Assembly: GCA_964628905.1 (NCBI GenBank)
Contig: CAZVNS010000001.1
Location: forward strand, 1-64,000
Origin: JAJPXC01 sp964628905
GTDB lineage: Bacteria; Bacteroidota; Bacteroidia; Bacteroidales; Muribaculaceae
Length of the DNA: 64,000 nt
Direction of reading: 5' to 3'
This document shows, piece after piece, positions 33,252 through 42,123 of this stretch. The first letter of the stretch is position 1; each line of letters starts with the position of its first letter. The translations under genes were made by a program, and so were the position numbers. The notes under the pieces are model-generated. The model saw nothing but the letters and a program-made list of their open reading frames with translations, made no database searches and was not told where the DNA came from.

Positions 33252-34009
33252 CCCTTACCCTTGAGCCGACGCAGCAGACGCTTCAGCGCACGCTTGCGCC
33301 CCACCTTGCGCCAGAAAGCGTCGAACTGCCGGTGAGCCTCGCGGTTAACCGCAGCCTCATCCTCGCCCGTAGCATGGGCATAAGCCCGGGCAAGCATGTC
33401 GACCTCCTCGGCGGTGCAAGGCATCGCCCTGAAGTTCTCCATTAGCCGCCTGCGCGACTTCACCCCAATCTCCATGCGGTTGAGGTCGATATGGCTGAAA
33501 TGATACCCTCCCTCGGCATCGCGCACATACAGCACGTTGCCGGGGGAGAAATCTTTTACCAGCACCCCCGCGCGATGTAGACGAAGCATCTCGCTGCCAA
33601 GCGCGTCGAGCAATTCAGGCAGGTTGGGCTGACGGTCGAAGTAGCGCATGTCGCGGTACTCATCCCCTAAGCGCGCACACAGATAGTAAGAGCGCGTGAG
33701 CCGCACGCCCCGATGCACCTCGATGTAGGCGTAAGGCTCGGGAGTGCCGAAGCCCAACCGCTGCAGCTCCACAGCGTTCTCATAGCTGCGGCGAGCCTTG
33801 CTCTTGCGCAGATGGGTGTAGACCAGCGAGTTGACCAAACTCGGGCGGTGGAAATCCTTCACCACCACGTCGCCGACGGCATATAGGCGGTTGCGCTGAT
33901 CATAGATCACACGCGCATCCCGGGGCTCACCCCCGCGGGCTATCTGCTCCGCCAGGCTCCTGAGCCCCTCATGCCGGGGATTTATCACTATCTTGATCTT
34001 CTCGCTCAT
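33248..34009 (-). CDS. Kdo/LPS kinase-like protein
   Basis: The 253-residue protein has a protein-kinase-like fold of the WaaP/KdkA group: VVVKDFHRPSLVNSL (lysine), LHRAGVLVKDFSPGNVLY (catalytic loop, Asp and Asn) and FSHIDLNRMEIG (metal-binding Asp). It likely phosphorylates the lipid A-Kdo or core region at the inner membrane's cytoplasmic face. The C-terminus is strongly basic (KVGRKRALKRLLRRLKGKG). Confidence 0.85.
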   Translation of the reverse strand: MSEKIKIVINPRHEGLRSLAEQIARGGEPRDARVIYDQRNRLYAVGDVVVKDFHRPSLVNSLVYTHLRKSKARRSYENAVELQRLGFGTPEPYAYIEVHRGVRLTRSYYLCARLGDEYRDMRYFDRQPNLPELLDALGSEMLRLHRAGVLVKDFSPGNVLYVRDAEGGYHFSHIDLNRMEIGVKSRRRLMENFRAMPCTAEEVDMLARAYAHATGEDEAAVNREAHRQFDAFWRKVGRKRALKRLLRRLKGKG

Positions 34010-34093
34010 ATTGATTTATCATCGTCCGACCAGTCTGACTTGTCTGACTTGACTCACACAAAATAAGCGCGCCATGATGGTGACGCGCTAAGG

Positions 34094-34165
34094 TAGCCCA
34101 TAGGAGAATCGAACTCCTCTTTCAAGAATGAAAATCTTGCGTCCTAGCCGATAGACGAATGGGCC
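34094..34165 (-). tRNA. tRNA-Glu (anticodon TTC), copy 1
   Basis: The acceptor GGCCCAT pairs with ATGGGCT (first pair G-U), the anticodon loop is TTTTCAT within CAAGA/TCTTG, and the T-arm is GGAGTTCGATTCTCC. It is 42 bp downstream of rpsT and identical to copy 2. Confidence 0.95.
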
Positions 34166-34206
34166 AACAGAAAAAGTTATGGCTAACTATTCAAGCGCGC
34201 CGGCCA

Positions 34207-34461
34207 TTAGCCGAGCTTGTTGATATAGATAGCGAGCTTGCTCTTGAGGTTGGCTGCCTTGTTCTTAGAGATGGTCTTCTTCGAAGCCAGACGGTCGAGC
34301 AGCGAAGTCACCTTGGGAAGCTGGGCGAGTGCCTCTTCCTTGTTGGTCATGGCGCGCAGATGACGCACGGCGTTGCGTGCGGTCTTAGCATAATAACGGT
34401 TGCGCAGACGACGGGCTGCTGATGAGCGGATTCTCTTGAGTGATGACTTATGGTTCGCCAT
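34207..34461 (-). CDS. rpsT: 30S ribosomal protein S20
   Basis: The 84-residue basic helical protein (MANHKSSLKRIRSS, LASKKTISKNKAANLKSKL) matches bacterial S20, which binds 16S rRNA early in 30S assembly. It lies between two identical tRNA-Glu genes on the same strand. No -7 box is seen in its own 40-bp upstream gap, so it is probably transcribed from the promoter before the first tRNA-Glu and released by tRNA processing. Confidence 0.97.
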   Translation of the reverse strand: MANHKSSLKRIRSSAARRLRNRYYAKTARNAVRHLRAMTNKEEALAQLPKVTSLLDRLASKKTISKNKAANLKSKLAIYINKLG

Positions 34462-34501
34462 TATTCTTCTTTCGATTTACGGTTAATTATTTGTAATTGA
34501 G

Positions 34502-34573
34502 TAGCCCATAGGAGAATCGAACTCCTCTTTCAAGAATGAAAATCTTGCGTCCTAGCCGATAGACGAATGGGCC
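34502..34573 (-). tRNA. tRNA-Glu (anticodon TTC), copy 2
   Basis: Same 72-nt sequence as copy 1. It is the promoter-proximal gene of the tRNA-rpsT-tRNA unit. Confidence 0.95.
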
Positions 34574-34589
34574 ACGCATAAAGCGACTG

Positions 34590-34620
34590 CAAATATACGC
34601 CCTTTTACCGGATTTGCAAA
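34590..34620 (-). promoter_or_regulatory. Promoter of the tRNA-Glu/rpsT unit
   Basis: On the minus strand TTTG (34617-34620), 19 bp, TATATTTG (34590-34597). Confidence 0.85.
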
Positions 34621-34655
34621 ATTTTTACACTTTTTTATTTATTATCTCTGCAATA

Positions 34656-35528
34656 TCAGGCCATTACGGCGGTGAGGGTGATGCTGAAGAGGAGCATCAG
34701 CATCGCCGTCATGCCTAACAGGGGGTTGAGCTTGGAGCCGGTGCGCGATATAAGCGCGCGCCATACCAGCGTGTGCGCTATTAGATACGCCACCGGGAGC
34801 GCCCGGGCAGCGGCGGGGAGGGTGGTCCATGTGCCCCACATCAGCGCCATGGCAAGGTAGCCGTTGATCAGGTAGAGGGCGGCCGTGGCACGGCGGCCTA
34901 TCATCACGGTGAGGGTGCGCTTGCCCACGGCGCGGTCGTCGTCAGCGTCGCGGTAGTTATTTACAAGCAGCACGTCGGCTCCCATCAATCCGACAGCCAC
35001 CGAAGCCATGTCGACCCGCAACTGCCATGGGCCGTCCATCAAGTAGTAGGTGATGGTGACCGGTATCACGCCGAAGAATAGTATCACCGCCACCTCCCCA
35101 AGCCCGTGATGGCTCAGCGGATATGGACCGGCGCTGTAGGCGAAGACACCTAAGGCCACAAACACCCCCAAAATCACGAGCCACCAGCCGGTGTATGTGG
35201 CCACCCAAAGGCCAATGGCGCAAGCCATGCCCAGCGTGATGAGCGTGGCGCGGAGCATGGCCCCGGGAGTGATGTCCCCCTCGGTGACGCCGCGGCGCGG
35301 CCCTTCGCGACCCTTGCGGTCAAGGCCACCGCGGAAGTCGAAGTATTCGTTGGCGAAGTTCGACGCTACCTGCGCCAGCACAGCGAAGGCCATACACAGA
35401 GCGGCGATGTCGCACTTGAAGCAGCCGGCGGCGGCCGCGTAGCCACACGCCGTGATCACACCCGCCACCGACACCGGCAGCGTGCGCAGGCGCATCGCCT
35501 CTATCCAACATGCAATCCGCCGTCTCAC
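34656..35528 (-). CDS. menA: 1,4-dihydroxy-2-naphthoate polyprenyltransferase
   Basis: The 290-residue UbiA-family integral membrane enzyme has about eight or nine helices and the two Asp-rich motifs, NFANEYFDFRGGLDRKGR and NNYRDADDDRAVGKRT. It prenylates DHNA in menaquinone synthesis. The start is GTG, overlapping the stop of the preceding gene (GTGA); the ATG at codon 12 is possible but would remove the conserved start of WIEAMRLRTLP. Confidence 0.93.
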   Translation of the reverse strand: MRRRIACWIEAMRLRTLPVSVAGVITACGYAAAAGCFKCDIAALCMAFAVLAQVASNFANEYFDFRGGLDRKGREGPRRGVTEGDITPGAMLRATLITLGMACAIGLWVATYTGWWLVILGVFVALGVFAYSAGPYPLSHHGLGEVAVILFFGVIPVTITYYLMDGPWQLRVDMASVAVGLMGADVLLVNNYRDADDDRAVGKRTLTVMIGRRATAALYLINGYLAMALMWGTWTTLPAAARALPVAYLIAHTLVWRALISRTGSKLNPLLGMTAMLMLLFSITLTAVMA

Positions 35529-36019
35529 TTCTTGATCAGGGCCGAGGCGGTCGGGTACGCGACCTTGGATTTAGGGGTCATCGCGCCATCCTGCGGGAGG
35601 GCCGACTCATCGTAGTCAGCGGCAGTGAAAATACCGGCAGCCACGACCTCGTCGCGCGAATTGACGAAGTAGATCTGCGTGACGCCACGCTGCGACAGAG
35701 CCACCCAGGCAGCGGTCACAGGCTCGTTGATGGTATAGACCACGGCGTTGTTCAGCGACAGCGCGTGAGCCTTCTGGAGGGCCGCTATTTCGGGCTGAGA
35801 GCCATTTCCGGCCGAGTGGAAGGCGCCGTTGAGTATGATCGCCGTGCCGCCGGGCTGCCCACCCTTATCGAGCGAAGCCTGAGCCATATCGACAGCGATA
35901 TCCATAAACACCCCGTCCTCGGGATGGAACTGCGCCACGGGGTCGACCGCGGTCTGCGCCTGAACGGCCGTCATGGCCATCAATGCCAGAGCGCATACCA
36001 ATACCTTGATGATCTTCAT
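35525..36019 (-). CDS. Secreted cytidine-deaminase-fold protein lacking zinc ligands
   Basis: The 164-residue protein has a signal peptide (cleavage after AVQAQ). The mature part follows the layout of tRNA adenosine/guanine deaminases: ASLDKGGQPGGTAIILNG, PEIAALQKA, NNAVVYTINEPVTAAWVAL, VTQIYFVNSRDE. But the HAE motif reads QPE and the PCxxC motif reads EPVTAA, so all zinc ligands and the first two active-site residues but Glu are lost. It cannot be a normal deaminase; a ligand-binding role is possible. The start is set by a -7 box (TACTTTTG) at 36037-36044, and the gene overlaps menA by 4 bp. Confidence 0.65.
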   Translation of the reverse strand: MKIIKVLVCALALMAMTAVQAQTAVDPVAQFHPEDGVFMDIAVDMAQASLDKGGQPGGTAIILNGAFHSAGNGSQPEIAALQKAHALSLNNAVVYTINEPVTAAWVALSQRGVTQIYFVNSRDEVVAAGIFTAADYDESALPQDGAMTPKSKVAYPTASALIKK

Positions 36020-36036
36020 AGATTTGAAATTTTCCC

Positions 36037-36044
36037 CAAAAGTA
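36037..36044 (-). promoter_or_regulatory. -7 box of the deaminase-fold/menA unit
   Basis: TACTTTTG on the minus strand, 17 bp before the ATG at 36019. Confidence 0.5.
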
Positions 36045-36190
36045 TCAAAAATCCGCAACAGTTTAACGTTTCGCCCCCCGAAATTAACGTTTGCCACAGA
36101 ATTAATCTTAAAATATCGTATTATCACTTAAATAGTGTGAATTTGAAAACGGTTATGCTCGGAATATGTAAACATATGTGAAAATCGGTG

Positions 36191-36480
36191 TTGAAAATCA
36201 AATAATATGTTTACCTTTGCATCACCATCACCGATTGCCCGCTTTGGCTGATTGAATTTTACATAACTACGGACTGAAGCAAGGCATTGATTGAACAGGG
36301 CGTTGCGAAACGGCCAATGCAATCCTCGGTGTTGAGAAATGTAAGTATGATATAATCTCTACACTTGGAAATTGCTATAAGACAACTATCTGACTTTAGA
36401 ATCACAATCATGCCTTATGGCTTTGGTCCTCCTGCTCCTTGATGGAAAGGCGCATGGGGATCACTTTTTTGTGACCCCTG
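36191..36480 (+). other. Orphan promoter and possible noncoding transcript
   Basis: This is part of a 590-bp gap without genes. TTG (36191-36193), 18 bp, TACCTTTG (36212-36219) and CATCACC form a promoter like those of the tRNAs. No convincing ORF follows; the next structure is a GGGGATCAC/GTGACCCC hairpin with a T6 loop at 36456-36478, then the repeats below. A small RNA of about 250 nt would fit, but I recognise no known RNA family. Confidence 0.35.
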
Positions 36481-36512
36481 CCCCAGCCGCCGCCGAGGAC
36501 GCGAGGGGCGGA

Positions 36513-36546
36513 GCGTCACCGTGCCCGGCGGTTCGGCCGCCGGGTC
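36513..36546 (+). repeat. Dispersed GC-rich hairpin repeat, copy C
   Basis: GCGTCACCGTG then CCCGGCGG, loop TTCGG, CCGCCGGG. Confidence 0.78.
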
Positions 36547-36551
36547 AAGAT

Positions 36552-36589
36552 GCGACGAGGGGCGCGCCGGCCGGCGCGCCCCTCGTCGC
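36552..36589. repeat. Perfect 38-bp palindrome
   Basis: GCGACGAGGGGCGCGCCGG is followed with no spacer by its exact reverse complement. It lies 20 bp beyond the 3' end of the GHL10 gene, right after hairpin copy C, and could end transcription or be a protein or processing site. Confidence 0.9.
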
Positions 36590-36609
36590 TATAGTGGGGA
36601 TGGTTGCTT

Positions 36610-39123
36610 TTACTTGACGAGCACCTTGGTGGTGCCCACGATGTAGAGGCCGGGGGCCAGGGCGCGCACCTGCTCGGCAGTGGCGTCCTCGATCAGCAAG
36701 ATGCCCTGCAGGTTGTAGACGTTGCCCGACAGCTCGGCTGAGTCGGCTGCGATCTCCTCGACGCCGGTGTTGGCTGAGTAGACGAAGGTCATCACCGGGG
36801 TGTAGGGGGTGTAGGCCGTCGACGAACCGCTCTTCATGTAGCGGCCGCGGGCGCGCAGATAGTAGGTCTTGCCGTCGACAAGAGCCTTCGACGAGATCTT
36901 CCACTCGCCCAGGGGTTTGGTGGAGGTTTCGAAGTTGACGAGGGTCGACTGGGCGGTGGCGCCGCGGGTGGGGAATTGGTCGGTTTCGCTCACCTCGATG
37001 GTGACGCCGTTGAGGCCGTGCCAAGGCTCCACGATGATGCAGTTGTTGGAGTAGACTGTCTCACCGGGGTTGAGGGGCTGCACGAACACCGGAGCATCTG
37101 TGTAGTCTACGGTGGCAGTGGTGAACTTAACGATGGGTGAAGTCATCGAGTCGTCGCCCAGCGAGGCGGTGACGCGGGCGTAATAGGTAACGCCGGTCGA
37201 GATTGCCTGCTCGGGGAGGGTGAACACATTGGAGTCGAAGGTGCCGGTGTAGCTTACGGAGTTGAACTTCTCAGATGTTGAGATTTCGACGGTGTAGGTA
37301 GCGCCATCGGCAGCCTTGGTGACATCAAACTGGGCACATTCAGCCACGTTGGTAGCGCCAGCCACAGGTGAGTTGATCTGCATTGTGGAGAGGATGAACT
37401 CCTGGGGAGCTGACTCGGCGTCGGTGGCGTTGAGAGCTTTAGCGATCACGCGCCAGGTGTAGGTCTGGCCCTGCTTGAGCCCTTTGAATTGCGATGATGA
37501 CAGCTTGGGGGCGTCGGTGTCGAATGTCATCACGTCGTTGCCATCCTTGGCGATCACCACGGTGTACTGCTGGGCGTTGCTCTCCCAGCGGAAGTCAGAC
37601 AGGGGCGCGTAGGTGCCACCTGCTTCGGGGTATGTCAGGCGGGGAGCGGTGCCGGCTGCAGCGGTCTTACCGGCCTCGAGCATCGAGTACTCGTTGCCAT
37701 AGCGGTCATAGACGCACACGCCGATCTTGCCGGTCGAGCCATCGGGGAGGGTGTAGCTCGGGGTGTAGGTCACGCCTAAGAGCAGGGGAGCATCGCCTGA
37801 GAGGTCGTAGACGGTGTAGCGGTCACCTTCGCGGGCTGCGGTCCATGTGGCGTTGAGGCCGCTTACGGTGATGTTGCTCACCATGCGGGGCTCGTATGCG
37901 TTGCGCCAGGGGCGTGCCACCTGCAGAGCGGGTTGGGTGTAGACCGACTGGCCCATGAAGTAGGCGAGGTTCTTGTTGGTGTTGAGCACGGGGTCCTTCT
38001 CGCGGTAGGTGTTGAACTTCGAGTAGCCGAAGATGGTCAGACCGGAGTGGTTGAGGGGCTGCTGGGTGCGTACATACTCCTGCTGGGCGATGAATTCGGC
38101 GGCCTTACAGTCGCTGGACTCGATGATTGAAGTCGACGTGCTGACAGAGATGTTTCGGCCGAAGTGGTTGGCGGTGTTGATCCACCATTCTGAGTAGTCG
38201 ATGAAGTGGGAGGCTATCGACCAGTAGATCTGGGGCGACACCATGTCGATGATGCCTTCGTTGAGCCACGCCACGGGGTCGGAGTAGATACCGTCGTACT
38301 GCCAGTCGCTCATCGTGGAGGCTGAGAGGCCGTAGTCGGCGATGTTCGGCGGGTTGCAGGGACCGGCGGGTGAGATGCCGAAGTTGAGGTAGGGCTTGGT
38401 GGCTGCGATGCAGTCGCGCACGTCGCGCACCATGGCGTTGACGTTGGCGCGTCGCCAGTCGGCCTGCGACAGTTTGCCGCCGGCGTCAGAGTAGGCCTTG
38501 TACAGGTCGGCGTCCTTGGTCATCGGGGTGCCGTTGGTGTAGAAATAGTCGTCGAACACCACGCCATCGACATCATAGTTGGTGATGATCTCGCGGGTGA
38601 CGTCGACGATGCGCTGGCGCACTTCTGGAAGGCCGGGGTTGAGGATGGTCTCTGTGTCGTCCTTTGTGAGGAGCCAGTCGGGGTGCGATGTCTCGTAGTT
38701 TTTCGGATCAGAGCCACCGTACATCGCATTACCGGAGTAGCGGTAGGGGTTGATCCAGGCGTATAGCTCGATGCCACGCTTGTGGCACTCGTCGATGATG
38801 GTGGCCAGAGGGTCGATCAGCGGAGCGGAGCCGCGGGAGCCTCCCACGCACGAGGCCCAAGGCTCGTAGCTCGACTCATACATGGCGTCGCAATGCGAGC
38901 GCACGTGGAAGTAGATGGTGTTGTAGTTGTTGGCCTTGAGGTCGTCGAGCTGGGTCTGCAGGTTCTTCACCTGGCGGTTGACGGCTGACTCTGATGTGAG
39001 GGCTCCTGAGGGCCACTCGCCGAGGTAGGCGGTCATCCACAGGGCGCGGTGCTCGCGGTGAGGCTGGGCCTGCACGGCCATGGCGGCGGTGAGCAGGGCA
39101 GCTGTAATGATTTTCCTAAGCAT
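36610..39123 (-). CDS. GHL10 (DUF187) glycoside hydrolase-like protein with Fn3-type domains
   Basis: The 837-residue protein has a signal peptide and an N-terminal GHL10 TIM barrel (PF02638 type, residues 22-400): HREHRALWMTAYLGEWP, YNTIYFHVRSHCDAMY, GIELYAWINPYRYS, VDGVVFDDYFYTNGT and MVSPQIYWSIA. Beta domains follow, with Fn3-like repeats near 500-700, and a YNLQGILLIE type sorting tail. E. coli DigH (YddW) of this family cleaves peptidoglycan glycans lacking stem peptides, so such glycan is a possible target. It ends the SusC/D locus and is separated from the PKD gene by a terminator-like hairpin. Confidence 0.88.
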   Translation of the reverse strand: MLRKIITAALLTAAMAVQAQPHREHRALWMTAYLGEWPSGALTSESAVNRQVKNLQTQLDDLKANNYNTIYFHVRSHCDAMYESSYEPWASCVGGSRGSAPLIDPLATIIDECHKRGIELYAWINPYRYSGNAMYGGSDPKNYETSHPDWLLTKDDTETILNPGLPEVRQRIVDVTREIITNYDVDGVVFDDYFYTNGTPMTKDADLYKAYSDAGGKLSQADWRRANVNAMVRDVRDCIAATKPYLNFGISPAGPCNPPNIADYGLSASTMSDWQYDGIYSDPVAWLNEGIIDMVSPQIYWSIASHFIDYSEWWINTANHFGRNISVSTSTSIIESSDCKAAEFIAQQEYVRTQQPLNHSGLTIFGYSKFNTYREKDPVLNTNKNLAYFMGQSVYTQPALQVARPWRNAYEPRMVSNITVSGLNATWTAAREGDRYTVYDLSGDAPLLLGVTYTPSYTLPDGSTGKIGVCVYDRYGNEYSMLEAGKTAAAGTAPRLTYPEAGGTYAPLSDFRWESNAQQYTVVIAKDGNDVMTFDTDAPKLSSSQFKGLKQGQTYTWRVIAKALNATDAESAPQEFILSTMQINSPVAGATNVAECAQFDVTKAADGATYTVEISTSEKFNSVSYTGTFDSNVFTLPEQAISTGVTYYARVTASLGDDSMTSPIVKFTTATVDYTDAPVFVQPLNPGETVYSNNCIIVEPWHGLNGVTIEVSETDQFPTRGATAQSTLVNFETSTKPLGEWKISSKALVDGKTYYLRARGRYMKSGSSTAYTPYTPVMTFVYSANTGVEEIAADSAELSGNVYNLQGILLIEDATAEQVRALAPGLYIVGTTKVLVK

Positions 39124-39142
39124 ATTCAGGGTTGAAATAAAG

Positions 39143-39187
39143 CACTCAGGCCGTCAAGGCCATTAATTGACCTTAACGACCTGAGTG
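39143..39187 (-). terminator. Intra-locus hairpin (attenuator or terminator)
   Basis: CACTCAGG/CCTGAGTG arms with an inner CGTCAAGG/CCTTAACG stem (one mismatch), followed on the minus strand by CTTTATTTC. It lies between the PKD lipoprotein and the hydrolase genes. Confidence 0.7.
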
Positions 39188-39207
39188 GGTTATGTAAGTG
39201 CTGTTGT

Positions 39208-40959
39208 TTAGAACAGCTTGGTCTTGTTGGGGTTGATCACTACGCCGAGGATAGCGTCGTTGGTCTCGCCATACTTCTCAATACTTTCAGTTGAGGGATC
39301 GTAGTAGAGGATACCCTGGCCGAAGCCTGAACCGTCGGTAGAGCTGGGACGGAAGCCCATGTACACGCGACCGGTTTCGTTGTCGACTGCAAACTGGGTC
39401 ATGTTGACGGTCTCGGTGGTGGAGTTGATGGGATCACCCTCCATCTTGAAGGCCTTGGTGGGCTTGGTGCGGTCGGCGGTCTCTGTCGGTCCGGGGAGGG
39501 GGAAGACGTTGAAGCCTTCGCTTGCGCCCACGAGCCAAACATAGAGGTTGCCGCGGGCCTCATCAATGGCCACGGCGCGCATGTTGGCGCCCTCGATTAC
39601 CACGGGATAAGGCAGGTCTGCGCCCTCGGCCTGAGCCTGGGTGGTGTAGATATCCTTCTCAGTGAAGCGGAAGATACCGTTGGCGTTGTAGTACTTAGGC
39701 CACCACCATACACCATTAGAGTCGCGGATGATGGCTGTGTGGATAGCACCGTAGGCGATGCCGCGGCCGTAGTAGGGGATGAGGTTGTTTTGGACGAAGT
39801 AAGAAGCGCGGCCGTCACGGCTTGAGGTGAGCTCCTGTACGGCGCCGCGGGTGGTCATGTCGATTGCTGACACGCCGGTGTTACGGTCGGTGTAGTAGAG
39901 CTGCCCGTTGTAGACGCAACCGTAGAAGGGGTCGGCGAAGGCGTAGCCGCCTACGTTGGTGATCACGGTGTTGACACCGGTACCGTCGACGCGCATTGCG
40001 GTGATGTTACCGTCGCCGAGTGTGCCTGACTCGTCGTTGACATAGTAGTACTGCGAACCGGGATCGAGGATGTAGATCCAACCCTCCTTGACGGTGTTGC
40101 CATCGTCGTCGGTGGCGTTGGTCTCGCCGTAAACCAGGCAGAAGGGGTTCTGGCCTGACTTCACGCCCATGTCGTAGGGGAGCACCTTGGTGCCGGCGGG
40201 GAGCTTGCTGATGTCGAGCAGCTTCAGAGCCTTGATGTTGCCTTCGCGCTGTGCGTAGTAGAGGGTGGCGGCGGGCTCGTTGCAACCTACCTGCACGTTG
40301 AGGTAAGAGTCCTCAAGGCGGCGGTTCTCCCCTTCGGTGTCGAAGTAAGAGGCCACCTCGATGCGCTGCGAACCGATGTTGGAGAATTTCACCTTGGGGA
40401 GCACGTCGGCGGGTACGGCGAATGTACCGTTCTCAGTAGAGTTGAACTCTACCGAGGTCAGGGGCTGGCCGTCGGCTGTGGTGGTGCCTTCGGGGAAGGT
40501 CCAGACGTAGCGCACGTTCTTGTTCTCGGGGTTGGGGAGGAAGAGGTTGAAGTCGAGCTCGGTGGTGCCGAATTCCACGATTTCAGTTGACTGGGTGTTG
40601 ACCGACATCTGAGGGACGATATCGTAGATCAGTATGGGGTAGGTGCGTGAGCCCACGCCGTCGATGGTGAGGGTCACTTTGTAGAGACCGGCGGTCTCAA
40701 ACTTGTGCACGGGGTTGTCCTCGTTTGAGGTCTGGCCGTCGCCGAAGTCCCAGGTCACAGCACCCTGCTTGGCAGAGGTGTTGTTGAACTGGATCGATGA
40801 CACTACATAGTAGTCGAGGGTGTACTCGTCACCGTCGACGTTGTATGTGAAGTCAACGTCAGGGTTCGGGAAATTCTGGTAGTCTGGCTCCTTGTCGACG
40901 CATGAGCTCAAGGCTAACGCCGAAACACAGAATACCGCGATTTTATTGATAAATTTCAT
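39208..40959 (-). CDS. PKD-domain surface lipoprotein of the SusC/D locus
   Basis: The 583-residue protein has a lipobox (ALSSC), a PKD domain near residues 45-115 (VTWDFGDGQTSNEDNPVHKF), and a C-terminal part of about 350 residues with repeated beta strands (VYGETNATDDDG, AVDNETGRVYMGFRP) that reads like a beta-propeller. It takes the place of SusE/F-like glycan-binding lipoproteins and probably binds the locus substrate on the cell surface. The gene follows the 366-residue lipoprotein gene by 20 bp. Confidence 0.82.
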   Translation of the reverse strand: MKFINKIAVFCVSALALSSCVDKEPDYQNFPNPDVDFTYNVDGDEYTLDYYVVSSIQFNNTSAKQGAVTWDFGDGQTSNEDNPVHKFETAGLYKVTLTIDGVGSRTYPILIYDIVPQMSVNTQSTEIVEFGTTELDFNLFLPNPENKNVRYVWTFPEGTTTADGQPLTSVEFNSTENGTFAVPADVLPKVKFSNIGSQRIEVASYFDTEGENRRLEDSYLNVQVGCNEPAATLYYAQREGNIKALKLLDISKLPAGTKVLPYDMGVKSGQNPFCLVYGETNATDDDGNTVKEGWIYILDPGSQYYYVNDESGTLGDGNITAMRVDGTGVNTVITNVGGYAFADPFYGCVYNGQLYYTDRNTGVSAIDMTTRGAVQELTSSRDGRASYFVQNNLIPYYGRGIAYGAIHTAIIRDSNGVWWWPKYYNANGIFRFTEKDIYTTQAQAEGADLPYPVVIEGANMRAVAIDEARGNLYVWLVGASEGFNVFPLPGPTETADRTKPTKAFKMEGDPINSTTETVNMTQFAVDNETGRVYMGFRPSSTDGSGFGQGILYYDPSTESIEKYGETNDAILGVVINPNKTKLF

Positions 40960-40979
40960 AGTGGATTTTGAATTAAGCG

Positions 40980-42080
40980 TTAGTTAAGTGAGATCACGCG
41001 TGTATCGGAGGCTACACCCACGTTGCCATTGTTGTCGTAGACCTTAAACTGCGAGTTGAGTTCGTAGGCGCGTGAGAATGTCACGGCATACTGGCCGGTG
41101 GTCGAGTCGTAGATCCACTCGGGGAAGGTGATGGTCTGCATCAGGTCGCGGAAGCCCAGAATATACTGGTAGCGGATGGCGCGTACGATGGCACCGGCGT
41201 CGTCGTCATAGCGGCAGAAGACCCAGGGTGCGGCGTCGTAGACGGGATACCAGTTCTTCGACTCGTCGGTGGGCTGGTCCTTGCCGGTGACTTCGTAGAT
41301 TACGGTGTTGCCGTTGTCGTCAACGTACTTGTAGTACCAGCCGATGATCTTGGAGTCGTCGGCCTCGGTGGTCTCATACCAGCGGTCTGACTTGTCAGAC
41401 ACTGCCTCCTGGGGGTCGTCGCTCACCTTGATGTCGGTGGGGAAGTTGATGCCATACTTGGCGTTGACGTCAGCAAACTGCTGGTTGGTGAAGGGGTAGT
41501 TGATGTACACGTTCTTCACGCCGGTATAGTATGTTGAGTCCTGGGTGAGCAGGTCGATCACGTCGGCGCAGAACTCCTCGGCGAAGCCCTGGGGATAGTA
41601 TGTGTCGAACTTATCCTGGTCCCAGGCGCTCACATCCTTCCAGTCAACGGGGCTGAGTGTCACAGAGGTGGGCACGGTGCCGTTGAGAATGTAGCAGTTG
41701 TCGAGGGCTGAGAAGTAGCTCTCATCGTGGGGGAACACGGCGATGCACTGGTTGTCGCGCACGGTGTCGCTGGCGGCCACGGTCTTGGTGTACTTGAGCA
41801 CTGAGCCGGCGAGCTTGCAGGTTGCTGACGAGCTCTCGGTGCGGGCCACGTTGTACCACACCTCTGAGTGGTCGATCTTGGCGGTCTCGTCGGTGGTGTA
41901 GTATTTACCCTGGAATGAGAAATCCTCACCTGCCTTGCATGCGCTCGAACCTACCGACCAGTAAGTGGTGGGCACGATCTGACCCAGCTCCATGTTGTCG
42001 GAGATGGGGTCATGCTTGGCGCATGATGTTACGGCCATCAGGGCGGTAGCGATAAATGCTAATTTATATTGAATTTTCAT
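40980..42080 (-). CDS. Lipoprotein of the SusC/D locus, unknown family
   Basis: The 366-residue protein starts at ATG 42080 (MKIQYKLAFIATALMAVTSC, lipobox Cys at 20); an upstream ATG adds five residues that do not belong to the signal peptide. The mature protein is Tyr/Asp-rich and beta-like, without a motif I recognise; a DUF-type SusE-position protein is likely. It lies between susD- and PKD-type genes and should be displayed on the outer membrane. Confidence 0.7.
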   Translation of the reverse strand: MKIQYKLAFIATALMAVTSCAKHDPISDNMELGQIVPTTYWSVGSSACKAGEDFSFQGKYYTTDETAKIDHSEVWYNVARTESSSATCKLAGSVLKYTKTVAASDTVRDNQCIAVFPHDESYFSALDNCYILNGTVPTSVTLSPVDWKDVSAWDQDKFDTYYPQGFAEEFCADVIDLLTQDSTYYTGVKNVYINYPFTNQQFADVNAKYGINFPTDIKVSDDPQEAVSDKSDRWYETTEADDSKIIGWYYKYVDDNGNTVIYEVTGKDQPTDESKNWYPVYDAAPWVFCRYDDDAGAIVRAIRYQYILGFRDLMQTITFPEWIYDSTTGQYAVTFSRAYELNSQFKVYDNNGNVGVASDTRVISLN

Positions 42081-42123
42081 TGTTGTGTTGTTCAATTATA
42101 TCGTTAGTGATAGGTTGAGTGGT

